DNA from: Begonia masoniana
Lineage: Eukaryota > Streptophyta > Magnoliopsida > Cucurbitales > Begoniaceae
Direction of reading: 5' to 3'
DNA length: 64,000 nt
NCBI GenBank assembly: GCA_022432975.1
Contig: CM039509.1
Location: forward strand, 9,191,575-9,255,574
Below the pieces are notes generated by a model. It did not search any database and was not told the DNA's origin. It saw only the letters and a list, made by a program, of their open reading frames with translations. Of the stretch, positions 48,396-59,830 are shown piece after piece. Every line of letters begins with the position of its first letter. The stretch's first letter is position 1. Both the position numbers and the translations under genes were made by a program.

Positions 48396-48742
48396 TGTTG
48401 GTGCACGTGATCGGTAGAAGCCTTTTTGTTTTCATTTTTTCTCCTTCCGTTGGCTTTGCTCATCAGCAGATACGTTGGATTTCCGCGATTTCTCCTAGTA
48501 TTCCACAGTTTTAAACTTTAATTCCAAACTACCGATTGCCTCTTAACATTTCAAACCATGATTTATAGTTTTGTTTTACTACATTGCTGTTTAGAATTAT
48601 TTCCGCTGCAAGTTTTAAATATTTTAAATCTTTAGAAAAAGTCAAATTTTGACTGTCGAGCGAAATTTTTATCAAGTCGTCATGGTTCGGTTCAGTGTTA
48701 TGGGTAGCAAACCGGGTTCAGATGACTCGGGGCGTTACAAGT

Positions 48743-48754
48743 TGGTATCAGAGA
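48743..48754 (+). promoter_or_regulatory. Primer-binding site of element A
   Basis: TGGTATCAGAGA lies three bases after the LTR end. It is of the tRNA-iMet type with a shorter match than in the other elements. An inverted copy lies at 57126-57136. Confidence 0.85.
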
Positions 48755-48893
48755 CATTCAGTTAAACCGTTCAAAAGATTACTCATCAGTGCCGATCGTT
48801 GCATGGGAGTACTCCAACAACTGTACGTGTTTATGTTAGCCTTAGTAATTAGATGTTTATAAAATAGTTAACCCTGCGCAGGAATATAGCAAA

Positions 48894-50355
48894 ATGTCCC
48901 GACGACCAGGAAGGCCAAGGGTGCGGAGAGAGACACCAACTCCGGGAAGCGCAGGAAGATTCTAGTTGAATCGGACAGTTGACAGATCTAGTGCGACAGC
49001 AGGCAGAATTAATGCGCCAACAATCCGAGCAACTAGGAGTACTGCTGAACCGAGAGGTGCAAGGAAGTGCTAACTCGGGTTCTAGCAACGAGCATTCCGG
49101 GGATAGATTCCGGAGGTTAAGACCTCCCACGTTTGATGGTCAGTCGTCTGATCCTGTTGTGGCTGAAGGGTGGCTTAGGAAGATAGAGAGCATGTTTAGG
49201 TGCGCCAGCATAGGAGGAGGAGATAAGGTCACGTTAGCAACATTTCACTTGGCTGGCGAAGCTCAACTCTGGTGGGAAACAGTTGAAACCACCACTGACA
49301 TTCTGACCATGACTTGGTCACAGTTTAAGGACATCTTCTATGAGAAATATTTTAACAGCACGGTCCAGACCGCAAAGAAGTTGGAATTTCTGAATTTGAA
49401 GCAGACAGGGTCGGTGGCAGAGTACAGTAGGCAATTTGAGTCCTTGTCCAGGTTTGCTGGACACTTTGCTCATAAGGACGAGGATAAGGTGTTCAAATTT
49501 GTGCATGGACTGAAGCCGGAGATTTATCGGGGAGTCAAATTCTGTGGCATTAAAGGTTTAACGTTCAGCGAAGTTGTGTCCACTGCTCTGGAAGTGGAAG
49601 AGGCTGAAAGGAAGTGTGCTGGACCAAAGGAGGCCCCGCAAAGGTTTAACCAGCCACACCAGCAAAGGGGAACGAAGAGGCCAAGTGAGGGCCAAAATAG
49701 CCAAGGATCAGGGGGAAAGGTGCAAAATGTCAGGAAATTTCCCCAGTGTCCAAAGTGCCTGAAGAACCACCCGGGAGAATGTAGACTGGGCTTGGGAAAG
49801 TGCTTCAACTGTGAGGAGGTTGGACATACGTTCAAAGAGTGTTCGAAGCCTAGAGTCACCAGATGCTATAATTGTAACAAAGTCGGCCACATTAGCAGAG
49901 ACTGTCTAGTTCCTAAGAGTGGTCCTGCTATGATTAAACCAAGAATATTCTCCATGACGGAGTCGGGTGAGGAACAGCCTGCTGTAGTGTCAGGTACTAT
50001 ATTGATCAACTCTGTGCCTGCTTTTACTTTGATAGATTCTGGTGCAACGCATTCGTTTATAGCATCTACATTTGCTGTTAAATTAGATGTACAGTTTACC
50101 CCTTCCATGCATGTGTTTAATGTTACCTTACCCTCTGGTGAACGCATGCACTCTCACTGAGTGATGCTTGACAGTGATGTGTTAGTAGGAAGTGTGAGTC
50201 TACCTGCTGACCTCATCATTATGGATATAATGGGATTTGATGTAATTCTGGGAATGGATTGGCTGTTTAAGCATTATGCCACGATTGATTGTAGGACTGG
50301 AATAGTTAGTTTCCAACCCCCTGGTAGTTTGAGGCATACCTTTCAAGCCTCATAA
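48894..50355 (+). pseudogene. gag-pol: gag and protease of element A, with one frameshift and two stops
   Basis: The natural start is ATG 48894 (MSRRPGRPRV), but an extra base near 48946 leads to a stop at 48963. The intact form of this start survives in the inverted copy at 56260-56985. From 48979 a 393-codon frame carries the gag core ('QLWWETVETT', 'FYEKYFNSTVQTAKKLEF') and two CCHC knuckles (residues 275-288 and 296-309). The protease follows with DSGATHSF at 353. TGA (50158) and TAA (50353) interrupt the same frame, which continues into pol. Domain content and order are those of Tekay-like chromoviruses. Confidence 0.92.
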
Positions 50356-50367
50356 AAGAGTAAGGAA

Positions 50368-53300
50368 ATGACTGTAATGACTTCGGTCAATTGTAGACCC
50401 TCCCTATGCAGAGAGTATTTGTGCTTCTTAGCTAGTGTTTTAGACATACAACTAGTAGAGAAATCAAGTCCCAAAAATGTCTTAGTCTTCCAAGACTTCC
50501 CTGAAGTATTCCTAGATGACCTTCCAGGCTTGCCACCAGATAGGGAAATTGAATTTGTTGTGGATGTTTACCCCGGAGCCGAACCTGTGTCTAAAAATCC
50601 ATATAGACTAGCACCGACAGAACTCAAAGAGTTAAAGAAACAATTGGAGGATCTGTTGGAGAAAGGGTTCATACGCCCTAGCTTTTCACCATGGGGTGCA
50701 CCGGTCCTTTTTGTCAAAAAGAAAGATGGATCTATGCGCATGTGCATTGATTATAGAGAATTGAATAAGTTAACTGTTAAGAATAAATACCCTTTGCCGA
50801 GAATTGATGACTTATTTGACCAGCTTAGGGGTGCAAGAGTTTTCTCTAAGATTGACCTTAGATCCGGTTATTATCAGCTGAAGGTTAAATCTGAGGATAT
50901 CCCAAAGACTGCCTTTCGCACGAGGTATGGACATTATGAGTTTTTGGTTATGTCTTTTGGTCTGACAAATGCACCAGCAGCCTTCATGGATCTCATGAAT
51001 AGGGTGTTTCACGAGTATTTGGACAAGTTTGTCATTGTATTCATAGATGACATTCTAATCTATTCTAGCACTAAAGACGAGCATGCAAAACATTTGAGTT
51101 TAGTGTTAGAAGTACTGAGAAGGCACCAACTTTATGCCAAGTTTTCCAAGTGTGAATTTTGGTTGGACCAAGTTCACTTTTTAGGACATGTCATCTCTGG
51201 AGATGGCATATCTGTGGATCCAGCTAAGGTCCAGGCAGTTAAGGAATGGCCCCAACCGAGGAATGCTACAGATGTCAGAAGTTTCCTTGGATTGGCTGGG
51301 TATTACAGGAAGTTTATCGAAGGATTCTCAAAGATTGCGACATCCCTTACCCGATTAACTAGGAAGAACGTAAAATATGTGTGGACTGAGGATTGTGAGC
51401 ATAGTTTTCAAACTTTGAAGCAGAAGCTGACCAATGCTCCAATTCTGACCCTCCCTGTCGAGGATGGTAAGTTTAGCATTTATTGTGATGCTTCCAAGAT
51501 CGGTCTAGGTTGTGTGTTAATGCAGGATGGGAAAGTGATAGCTTATGCCTCTAGACAGTTGAAGGTCCATGAGAAAAATTACCCTACACATGACTTAGAA
51601 TTAACTGCAGTTGTATTTGCACTTAAGATTTGGAGGCATTACCTGTATGGACAATCTTGTGAGATATTTTCAGATCATAAGAGCCTGAAATACATTTTCA
51701 CGCAAAAGGAACTGAATATGAGGCAGCGTAGGTGGTTAGAATTTGTCAAAGATTATGATTTCGAGATTAAATACCACCCTGGTAAGGCCAATGTAGTGGC
51801 TGATGCCTTGAGTAGAGTGACTCATTCCGTCTCTGCATTGACTCTAGACATACCAATAGCTTTAGAGACAGAATTCCAAAAGTTTAATCTAGAAGCAGTA
51901 ACCAATGTATCAGCTATACTTTCAACCATAACTTTAAGGCCTACTATTCTTGAGAAAATAAAGGAAGCTCAGGCGAACGATGATGAGTGTAACAAGTACA
52001 AGTCAAGCATGGATTCTATGGACAAGTCAGATTTTAACTATTCTACCGATGGTATCCTTAGGTATAGAAATAGATGGTTTGTTCCTGCCATTAAGAAGCT
52101 TCGTGACGAGATTCTTTCTGAAGCACACTCTTCCAGGTTTTCTGTCCACCCGGGGAGTACAAAGATGTACAGAGACCTTAAATATCACTACTGGTGGCCT
52201 GGTATGAAACGAAGTGTGGCAGAATATGTAGGATCATGTTTGTGTTGTCAACAGATTAAAGCCGAGCATCATAGACCCTCAGGAATGTTGCAACCCTTAC
52301 CAGTTCCCGAATGGAAATGGGAACAAATAGCTATGGATTTTGTTATAGGATTACCTAGAACAGCAAAGGGACATGATGCAATCTGGGTAATAGTCAATCG
52401 TTTAACCAAATCTGCTCACTTTCTGCCGATAAAGATAACATACTCGATGGATCAACTGGCAGAGTTGTATCTGCATGAAGTAGTTAGACTGCATGGAGTT
52501 CCAAGCACTATAGTTTCAGACCGAGACTCCAGATTTACATCTAAGTTTTGGAAAAGTCTGCACAAGGCTATGGGAACGCAACTAAACTTTAGCACAGGTT
52601 TCCACCCTCAAACTGATGGACAATCGGAAAGAACCATTCAAACATTAGAGGATATGCTCCGGGCATGTGTTTTGGATTTTCAAGGTTCTTGGAGCAAATA
52701 CCTATCCTTAGTAGAATTCTCTTACAACAACAGTTTTCAGGCAACCATAGGTATGGCACCATACGAGGCATTGTATGGACGGAAGTGCAGATCACCATTG
52801 TATTGGGATGAAGTTGGGGAAGCACAACTTATTGGTCCTGAAATTGTGCAACAGACAGTAGAGAAGATTGCTCTTATCCGTCAAAGAATCCTGACAGCTC
52901 AAAGCCGACAGAAAAGCTATGCAGACAAAAGACGAAGGGAACTGGAATTTGATGTTGGTAATGAAGTTTTTCTTAAAGTGTCACCTTTTAAGGGAGTTGT
53001 GAGGTTTGGAAAGAGAGGAAAGTTAAACCCCAGATTTATTGGACCATTCACCATTTTGGAGAGAGTTGGGAGAGCAGCCTACCAGTTACAGCTGCCGGCT
53101 TCTATGGATGGAATACACAGTGTGTTCCATGTGTCTATGCTAAAGAAGTGTGTTAGAGATCCATCACAGATTGTGGAACAGCAGAGTATCGAAGTTCTCC
53201 CCACTCTGGCATATGAAGAGAAACCTGTAAGGATCTTGGACTATGCAGTGAAGGTATTGCGCAACAAAGAGGTTCCATTAGTGAAAGTCCTTTGGCACAA

Positions 53301-53376
53301 CCAGAACATAGAGGAAACAACTTGGGAGCGCCAGCAAGACATGATGGACCAACATCCGGAATTATTCAAGTACTGA
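50368..53376 (+). CDS. gag-pol: RT-RNase H-integrase-chromodomain region of element A (1002 open codons)
   Basis: This is the pol part of the polyprotein, in frame with the protease but separated from it by TAA at 50353, so it is not a free-standing gene. Reverse transcriptase has FIDD at residues 225-228. RNase H starts with the YCDAS aspartate at 374 and includes 'THDLEL', 'FSDHKSL' and 'VADALSR'. The integrase has an HHCC-type region ('[11 protein letters not shown]...CLCCQQIK'). Its catalytic residues are D657 (MDFVIG), D718 (SDRDSRF) and E754 (QSERTIQ), giving the D,D35E spacing. The integrase C-terminal '[13 protein letters not shown]' region follows. A chromodomain-like tail at about 953-1002 contains '[16 protein letters not shown]'. 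No frameshift is visible over 3 kb. The first codons are only the first ATG after the stop. Confidence 0.93.
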   Translation: MTVMTSVNCRPSLCREYLCFLASVLDIQLVEKSSPKNVLVFQDFPEVFLDDLPGLPPDREIEFVVDVYPGAEPVSKNPYRLAPTELKELKKQLEDLLEKGFIRPSFSPWGAPVLFVKKKDGSMRMCIDYRELNKLTVKNKYPLPRIDDLFDQLRGARVFSKIDLRSGYYQLKVKSEDIPKTAFRTRYGHYEFLVMSFGLTNAPAAFMDLMNRVFHEYLDKFVIVFIDDILIYSSTKDEHAKHLSLVLEVLRRHQLYAKFSKCEFWLDQVHFLGHVISGDGISVDPAKVQAVKEWPQPRNATDVRSFLGLAGYYRKFIEGFSKIATSLTRLTRKNVKYVWTEDCEHSFQTLKQKLTNAPILTLPVEDGKFSIYCDASKIGLGCVLMQDGKVIAYASRQLKVHEKNYPTHDLELTAVVFALKIWRHYLYGQSCEIFSDHKSLKYIFTQKELNMRQRRWLEFVKDYDFEIKYHPGKANVVADALSRVTHSVSALTLDIPIALETEFQKFNLEAVTNVSAILSTITLRPTILEKIKEAQANDDECNKYKSSMDSMDKSDFNYSTDGILRYRNRWFVPAIKKLRDEILSEAHSSRFSVHPGSTKMYRDLKYHYWWPGMKRSVAEYVGSCLCCQQIKAEHHRPSGMLQPLPVPEWKWEQIAMDFVIGLPRTAKGHDAIWVIVNRLTKSAHFLPIKITYSMDQLAELYLHEVVRLHGVPSTIVSDRDSRFTSKFWKSLHKAMGTQLNFSTGFHPQTDGQSERTIQTLEDMLRACVLDFQGSWSKYLSLVEFSYNNSFQATIGMAPYEALYGRKCRSPLYWDEVGEAQLIGPEIVQQTVEKIALIRQRILTAQSRQKSYADKRRRELEFDVGNEVFLKVSPFKGVVRFGKRGKLNPRFIGPFTILERVGRAAYQLQLPASMDGIHSVFHVSMLKKCVRDPSQIVEQQSIEVLPTLAYEEKPVRILDYAVKVLRNKEVPLVKVLWHNQNIEETTWERQQDMMDQHPELFKY

Positions 53377-53398
53377 ATTTTGAGGACAAAATTCTTTT

Positions 53399-53411
53399 AA
53401 GGAGGGTAGAT
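53399..53411 (+). promoter_or_regulatory. Polypurine tract of element A
   Basis: AAGGAGGGTAGAT lies immediately before TGTAGCACCC. Confidence 0.85.
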
Positions 53412-54276
53412 TGTAGCACCCGGTTCTATTGAACCGAATTTAACTAACCATTTATAATGTGAGGATTTGGGAGAAAATGATGATTAGGTTAATAAATAAC
53501 TATGCAAGGGCAAAAGAGTAATTAGCATTTTGAAAAGTGGAAAATGTATTTAAGGAAGGGTTTAATGAGGTTTAGCCGCCACTATTCCCTCATTTCTCCT
53601 TTCTCGGTATTCAGCTCAGGCTCAGCAGAACTCCAGGCGATTCTCCTTACCGATCCTCATTCCTCAACTAGGTAAGTTTTCCTTTCGTTCACTTGAGATT
53701 TTAGTGGTTAGATAGCAGAGGGAGCGCAATGTGTGTGTGTTATGTCGATATTGTGAATGAATGGAGTTCGGGATTTAGTACTGAGCTGAGGGTGTATGAT
53801 GACCAGAACTTCCACACTAGCTCCTTAGGTTTCTGAGTGATGTAGGATACAGTTAGTGGTAATCTAATCGGTATTCTGCTTATGAAACTAGGTGGGCAAG
53901 GCTTCCAGAGTAGTTGAAAACGAATGATTTCCAGGAGATCAGGTAAGTAATGTTTGCTTGTGCCTTCGGGCCTACATCACAAAACGTTAGGTTTGTATTT
54001 ACTTGGATGTGTTTGTATGCCATGCATCATGTTTTCAAAATGTATACGAAAATGAATTTGAATACATATTGGTATGGAGAGGATTGAATGTGATGAAACA
54101 GCAAAGTGAATCAGACTTACTGTTAAGGGAATTAATCCGCCCCTTAATGAGACAGTGGATATAAATATACTTTGGAAGAGCTGATCCAACTTCCAATTTC
54201 ACAGGGGGATCTGAACATGTGAATCAGATTTACTGTTAAGGGAATTAATCCGCCCCTTAATGAGTCAGTGGATAAA

Positions 54277-56370
54277 TGAATTTGTGTTGACTTCATCGGC
54301 AGATGAATTTGTGTTGACTTCATCGGCAGATGAAGTTATGTTGACTTCATCGGCAGATGAATTTGTGTTGACTTCATCGGCAGATGAAGTGATGTTGACT
54401 TCATCGGCAGATGAAGTTATGTTGACTTCATCGGCAGATGAAGTGATGTTGACTTCATCGGCAGATGAATTTGTGTTGACTTCATCGGCAGATGAAGTGA
54501 TGTTGACTTCATCGGCAGATGAAGTTATGTTGACTTCATCGGCAGATGAATTTGTGTTGACTTCATCGGCAGATGAAGTTATGTTGACTTCATCGGCAGA
54601 TGAATTTGTGTTGACTTCATCGGCAGATGAATTTGTGTTGACTTCATCGGCAGATGAAGTGATGTTGACTTCATCGGCAGATGAATTTGTGTTGACTTCA
54701 TCGGCAGATGAAGTTATGTTGACTTCATCGGCAGATGAATTTGTGTTGACTTCATCGGCAGATGAATTTGTGTTGACTTCATCGGCAGATGAATTTGTGT
54801 TGACTTCATCGGCAGATGAATTTGTGTTGACTTCATCGGCAGATGAAGTGATGTTGACTTCATCGGCAGATGAATTTGTGTTGACTTCATCGGCAGATGA
54901 ATTTGTGTTGACTTCATCGGCAGATGAAGTGATGTTGACTTCATCGGCAGATGAAGTTATGTTGACTTCATCGGCAGATGAAGTGATGTTGACTTCATCG
55001 GCAGATGAATTTGTGTTGACTTCATCGGCAGATGAATTTGTGTTGACTTCATCGGCAGATGAAGTTATGTTGACTTCATCGGCAGATGAAGTTATGTTGA
55101 CTTCATCGGCAGATGAAGTGATGTTGACTTCATCGGCAGATGAATTTGTGTTGACTTCATCGGCAGATGAATTTGTGTTGACTTCATCGGCAGATGAATT
55201 TGTGTTGACTTCATCGGCAGATGAAGTGATGTTGACTTCATCGGCAGATGAAGTGATGTTGACTTCATCGGCAGATGAATTTGTGTTGACTTCATCGGCA
55301 GATGAATTTGTGTTGACTTCATCGGCAGATGAAGTTATGTTGACTTCATCGGCAGATGAATTTGTGTTGACTTCATCGGCAGATGAAGTGATGTTGACTT
55401 CATCGGCAGATGAATTTGTGTTGACTTCATCGGCAGATGAAGTGATGTTGACTTCATCGGCAGATGAATTTGTGTTGACTTCATCGGCAGATGAAGTGAT
55501 GTTGACTTCATCGGCAGATGAAGTTATGTTGACTTCATCGGCAGATGAAGTTATGTTGACTTCATCGGCAGATGAATTTGTGTTGACTTCATCGGCAGAT
55601 GAAGTTATGTTGACTCATCGGCAGATGAAGTTGTGTATGAAGTTATGTGACTTCATCGGCAGATGAATTTGTGTTGACTTCATCGGCAGATGAAGTGATG
55701 TTGACTTCATCGGCAGATGAAGTTGTGTATGAAGTTATGTGACTTCATCGGCAGATGAATTTGTGTTGACTTCATCGGCAGATGAAGTTGTGTATGAAGT
55801 TATGTTGACTTCATCGGCAGATGAAGTTATGTTGACTTCATCGGCAGATGAAGTGATGTTGACTTCATCGGCAGATGAAGTTGTGTATGAAGTTATGTTG
55901 ACTTCATCGGCAGATGAAGTTATGTTGACTTCATCGGCAGATGAAGTGATGTTGACTTCATCGGCAGATGAATTTGTGTTGACTTCATCGGCAGATGAAG
56001 TTGTGTATGAAGTTATGTGACTTCATCGGCAGATGAAGTTATGTTGACTTCATCGGCAGATGAAGTTGTGTATGAAGTTATGTTGACTTCATCGGCAGAT
56101 GAAGTTGTGTATGAAGTTATGTTGACTTCATCGGCAGATGAATTTGTGTTGACTTCATCGGCAGATGAAGTTGTGTATGAAGTTATGTTGACTTCATCGG
56201 CAGATGAAGTTGTGTATGAAGTTATGTTGACTTCATCGGCAGATGAAGTTATGTTGACTTCATCGGCAGATGAATGGCAATGTAATTTGTGTTGACTTCA
56301 TCGGCAGATGAAGTGATGTTGACTTCATCGGCAGATGAATTTGTGTTGACTTCATCGGCAGATGAAGTTG
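54277..56370 (+). repeat. 27-bp minisatellite expanded to roughly 75 units
   Basis: Units share TTGACTTCATCGGCAGATGA with three main spacers (ATTTGTG, AGTTATG, AGTGATG). From about 55620 there is a 39-bp form with GTTGTGTATGAAGTTATG. A few units have lost one base (TTATGTGACTTC). The subtypes are interspersed, with longer 39-bp forms concentrated at the right. The 468-codon and smaller frames through the array, on both strands, only reflect a 27-bp unit without stops. Confidence 0.96.
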
Positions 56371-57525
56371 TCCATGCACAAATTTGAACACCTTATCCTC
56401 GTCCTTATGAGCAAAGTGTCCAGCAAACCTGGACAAGGACTCAAATTGCCTACTGTACTCTGCCACCGACCCTGTCTGCTTCAAATTCAGAAATTCCAAC
56501 TTCTTTGCGGTCTGGACCGTGCTGTTAAAATATTTCTCATAGAAGATGTCCTTAAACTGTGACCAAGTCATGGTCAGAATGTCAGTGGTGGTTTCAACTG
56601 TTTCCCACCAGAGTTGAGCTTCGCCAGCCAAGTGAAATGTTGCTAACGTGACCTTATCTCCTTCTCCTATGCTGGCGCACCTAAACATGCTCTCTATCTT
56701 CCTAAGCCACCCTTCAGCCACAACAGGATCAGACGACTGACCATCAAACGTGGGAGGTCTTAACCTCCGGAATCTATCCCCGGAATGCTCGTTGCTAGAA
56801 CCCGAGTTGGCACTTCCTTGCACCTCTCGGTTCAGCAGTACTCCTAGTTGCTCGGATTGTTGGCGCATTAATTCTGCCTGCTGTCGCACTAGATCTGTCA
56901 ACTGTCCGATTACACTAGAATCTTCTGCGCTTCCCGGAGTTGGTGTCTCCCTCCGCACCCTTGGCCTTCCTGGTCGTCGGGACATTTTGCTATATTCCTG
57001 CGCAGGGTTAACTATTTTATAAACATCTAATTACTAAGGCTAACATAAACACGTACAGTTGTTGGAGTACTCCCATGCAACGATCGGCACTGATGAGTAA
57101 TCTTTTGAACGGTTTAACTGAATGTCTCTGATACCAACTTGTAACGCCCCGAGTCATCTGAACCCGGTTTGCTACCCATAACACTGAACCGAACCATGAC
57201 GACTTGATAAAAATTTCGCTCGACAGTCAAAATTTGACTTTTTCTAAAGATTTAAAATATTTAAAACTTGCAGCGGAAATAATTCTAAACAGCAATGTAG
57301 TAAAACAAAACTATAAATCATGGTTTGAAATGTTAAGAGGCAATCGGTAGTTTGGAATTAAAGTTTAAAACTGTGGAATACTAGGAGAAATCGCGGAAAT
57401 CCAACGTATCTGCCGATGAGCAAAGCCAACGGAAGGAGCAAAAATGAAAACAAAAAGGCTTCTACCGATGACGTGCACCAACAACGCATTACCATCTGCC
57501 GATGACGTCAACGCAGCATCATCTG
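56370..57525 (-). repeat. Inverted copy of element A LTR end, PBS and gag start
   Basis: Read on the minus strand, this segment reproduces about 48360-49511 of element A: LTR 3' end (to 57140), PBS (57126-57136), leader, and gag from ATG 56985. The gag frame is open for more than 200 codons (MSRRPGRPRV...VFKFVHG). It then runs into the inverted minisatellite, giving a chimaeric open frame to 56260. It lacks the frameshift of the plus-strand copy. It shares the long TTTAAATATTTTAAA form with the 5' LTR, so it derives from the 5' end of the element. At the right junction the strand switches at the palindrome CATCTGCAGATG (57520-57531). Confidence 0.93.
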
Positions 57526-57973
57526 CAGATGAAGTTGTGTATGAAGTTATGTTGACTTCATCGGCAGATGAAGTTATGTTGACTTCATCGGCAGATGATG
57601 CTGCGTTGACGTCATCGGCAGATGGTAATGCGTTGTTGGTGCACGTCATCGGTAGAAGCCTTTTTGTTTTCATTTTTGCTCCTTCCGTTGGCTTTGCTCA
57701 TCGGCAGATACGTTGGATTTCCGCGATTTCTCCTAGTATTCCACAGTTTTAAACTTTAATTCCAAACTACCGATTGCCTCTTAACATTTCAAACCATGAT
57801 TTATAGTTTTGTTTTACTACATTGCTGTTTAGAATTATTTCCGCTGCAAGTTTTAAATCTTTAGAAAAAGTCAAATTTTGACTGTCGAGCGAAATTTTTA
57901 TCAAGTCGTCATGGTTTGGTTCAGTGTTATGGGTAGCAAACCGGGTTCAGATGACTCGGGGCGTTACAAAGAG

Positions 57974-59790
57974 AAAGTGGTAGCATACGCATCCAGACAA
58001 TTGAAGAACCATGAACAAAACTACCCTACACATGACCTCGAGCTTGCGGCAGTCGTATTTGCGCTAAAAGTATGGAGACACCACTTGTACGGACAATCAT
58101 GTGAGGTGTTTTCTGATAACAAAAGCCTGAAGTACATATTTATCCAGAAAGAGTTAAACATGAGATAAAGACGGTGGTTAGAATTTGTGAAAGATTACGA
58201 TGTTGAGATTAAATACCATCCTGGTAAAGCTAATGTGGTAGCTGATGCACAGAGCAGGATGCCAGCTACTATGCAACCAGTTATGTTGGCCGTATCAATG
58301 CCTTTGAGCACAGAGATATAGAAGTTCAATATGGAGATAGTTTCTGGGCTATCAGCCATACTAGCAGACTTGACACTACGGCCCACCGTTCTGGACCGAA
58401 TTAAGGAAGCCCAGGAGACCAATTCAAAGGAGATGGCTGATATTGTGAGCAAGATACCAATAGCCTCTTCCGATTTCAGTTATTCGGGAGATGGAGTTTT
58501 GAAGCTCAAAAACAGATGGTATGTTCCGAAAGACGAAGAGCTATGGAAGCACATCTTGTCAGAAGCCCACTCATCTTCTTTCTCTGTGCATCCTGGAAGT
58601 ACAAAGATGTATCAGGACTTGAAACTTCACTTCTGGTGGCCAAATATGAAGAATGAGGTGGCCAAATATGTGGAGTCTTGCATGATATGTCAACAGGTCA
58701 AAGCTGAACATCAACGACCAAGTGGAACGCTTCAGCCTCTCCCGATCCCCGAATGAAAATGGGAGAACATCACAATGGACTTTGTTGTTGGCCTTCCAAG
58801 AACAGCTTAGGGCCATAATAGCATTTGGGTCATAGTGGACAGATTGACGAAGTCGGCCCATTTTCTACTTGTGAAGACGACATACTCCATGGATCAATAC
58901 CCGGAGCTGTATATTAACGAGATTATTAAGCTGCATGGCATTCCTGTGTCGATCGTCTCAGACCGTGATCCCAGATTCACTTCCAGGTTTTAGAGAAGTT
59001 TGCAGAACTCCTTGGGTACAAAGTTGGAATTCAGCACGGTATTTCATCCACAGACTGACGGACAATCTGAGAGAACAATCCACATACTTGAGGATATGCT
59101 AAGGTCGTGCGTGCTGGAATTTCATGCTCCTTGGAGTAGATATTTGCCACTCGTGGAGTTTGCTTACAACAATAGCTACCAGGTTACAATTGGCATGGCT
59201 CCTTATGAAGCTCTTTACGGCAGAAAGTGTAGATCTCCATTGTGTTGGGATGAGGTCAGAGAAACCAAGCTTATCGGCCCTGAGATATTACAGCAGATGT
59301 CTGAGGTGATAGCTGCTATCAAACAACGAATAAAGATTGCTCAGAGTCGACAGAAGAGTTATGCGGACCATAGCAGAAGAGACTTAGAGTTTGCTGAGGG
59401 CGATGAAGTATTCCTGAAAGTGTCACCTTTCAAGGGCGTAATGAGATTTGGTAAGAAAGGGAAACTCAGCCCACGGTTCATTGGACCTTTTCCCATTTTG
59501 AAGCGTGTGGGAAACATGGCCTACAGACTGCAGTTGCCAGCGTCTATGTCTCGATGCTGAGAAAATGTGTACGAGATCCAACTCAGATCGTGAAACAGGT
59601 GGACTTTGATATCATGCCGACACTGACATACAAAGAAAGGCCCATATAGATATTGGATACTTCACTCAAGGTGTTGCACAACAAGGTAGTCCCATTGGTG
59701 AAGGTTTTGTGGCGCAATCATGATGTGGAGGAAGCCACGTGGGAAAGACAAGAGGATGTTAGGACCCAATATCCGAACCTCTTTACTTAG
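57974..59790 (+). pseudogene. gag-pol: RNase H-integrase-chromodomain of element III, heavily decayed
   Basis: This continues the polyprotein interrupted at 44190. RNase H resumes at '[25 protein letters not shown]'. The integrase zinc region '[24 protein letters not shown]' and core motifs are recognisable, followed by '[13 protein letters not shown]' and the chromodomain-like end (stop 59788). Stops include TAA at 'ATGAGATAAAG' (58165), TAG in 'GATATAGAAG' (58319), TGA in 'CCGAATGAAAA' (58755), TAG in 'CAGCTTAGGG' (58807), TAG in 'GTTTTAGAG' (58991) and TAG in 'CATATAGATA' (59647). About 25 bp are missing near 59548. Nearly all stops are C-to-T or G-to-A relative to the tandem element. Confidence 0.92.
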
Positions 59791-59830
59791 GTAAATTTTG
59801 GGGACAAAATTTCTGTTAAGGTGGGTGGAA

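Larger units (their letters stand above)
44191..48739 (+). repeat. 5' LTR of element A, interrupted by a solo LTR
   Basis: The LTR proper is 44191-44236 plus 46711-48739 (2075 bp), from TGTAGCACCCGG to GGGGCGTTACA. A TATA-like TGTATTTAAGGAAGG lies at about 46799. The ACTAG|GTAAGT donor is at 46927, exon 2 is 47147-47197, the CAG|GTAAGT donor is at 47198, and the TGATGTAG acceptor precedes exon 3 (47711), which reads 14 codons to TAG at 47755. A 91-bp duplicated block around GGGGATCTGAA lies at about 47370-47580. Eight minisatellite units lie at 48181-48395. Confidence 0.93.
44191..57968 (+). mobile_element. Element A: younger Ty3/gypsy chromovirus nested in element III
   Basis: 5' LTR 44191-48739 (with a solo LTR inside), PBS 48743, gag-pol 48894-53376, PPT before 53412, and 3' LTR 53412-57968. 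It is bounded by AAGAG duplications. The unrearranged parts of the two LTRs differ at very few positions (for example CAACAG/CAGCAG and TTTCAGCGG/TTTTAGTGG over roughly 860 bp), so the insertion is recent compared with element III. The 3' LTR is grossly rearranged, with a minisatellite expansion, a deletion and an inverted insertion. Confidence 0.95.
53412..57968 (+). repeat. 3' LTR of element A, rearranged (4557 bp)
   Basis: 53412-54277 matches the 5' LTR (with the solo LTR removed). After GTGGATAAAT it jumps directly into the minisatellite, so the segment corresponding to about 47534-48208, including the TGATGTAG acceptor and exon 3, is absent. The minisatellite then occupies about 2.1 kb. 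An inverted copy of the LTR end, PBS and gag start follows (56370-57525), and the plus-strand LTR end resumes to GGGGCGTTACA. The terminal part lacks the TATTTTAA-type 8 bp seen in the 5' LTR (48615-48630). Confidence 0.93.

Noticed and set aside
54260..56295. Frames of 468, 93 and 92 codons encoding LTSSADEFV/LTSSADEVM repeats
   Set aside because: This is an artefact of a 27-bp LTR minisatellite without stops. Minus-strand frames are equally open, and the same DNA is noncoding in the 5' LTR.
57444..57752. 102-codon frame starting in the inverted LTR and crossing to the plus-strand LTR
   Set aside because: It is created by the palindromic junction. The same frame appears on both strands because the two sides are inverted copies.
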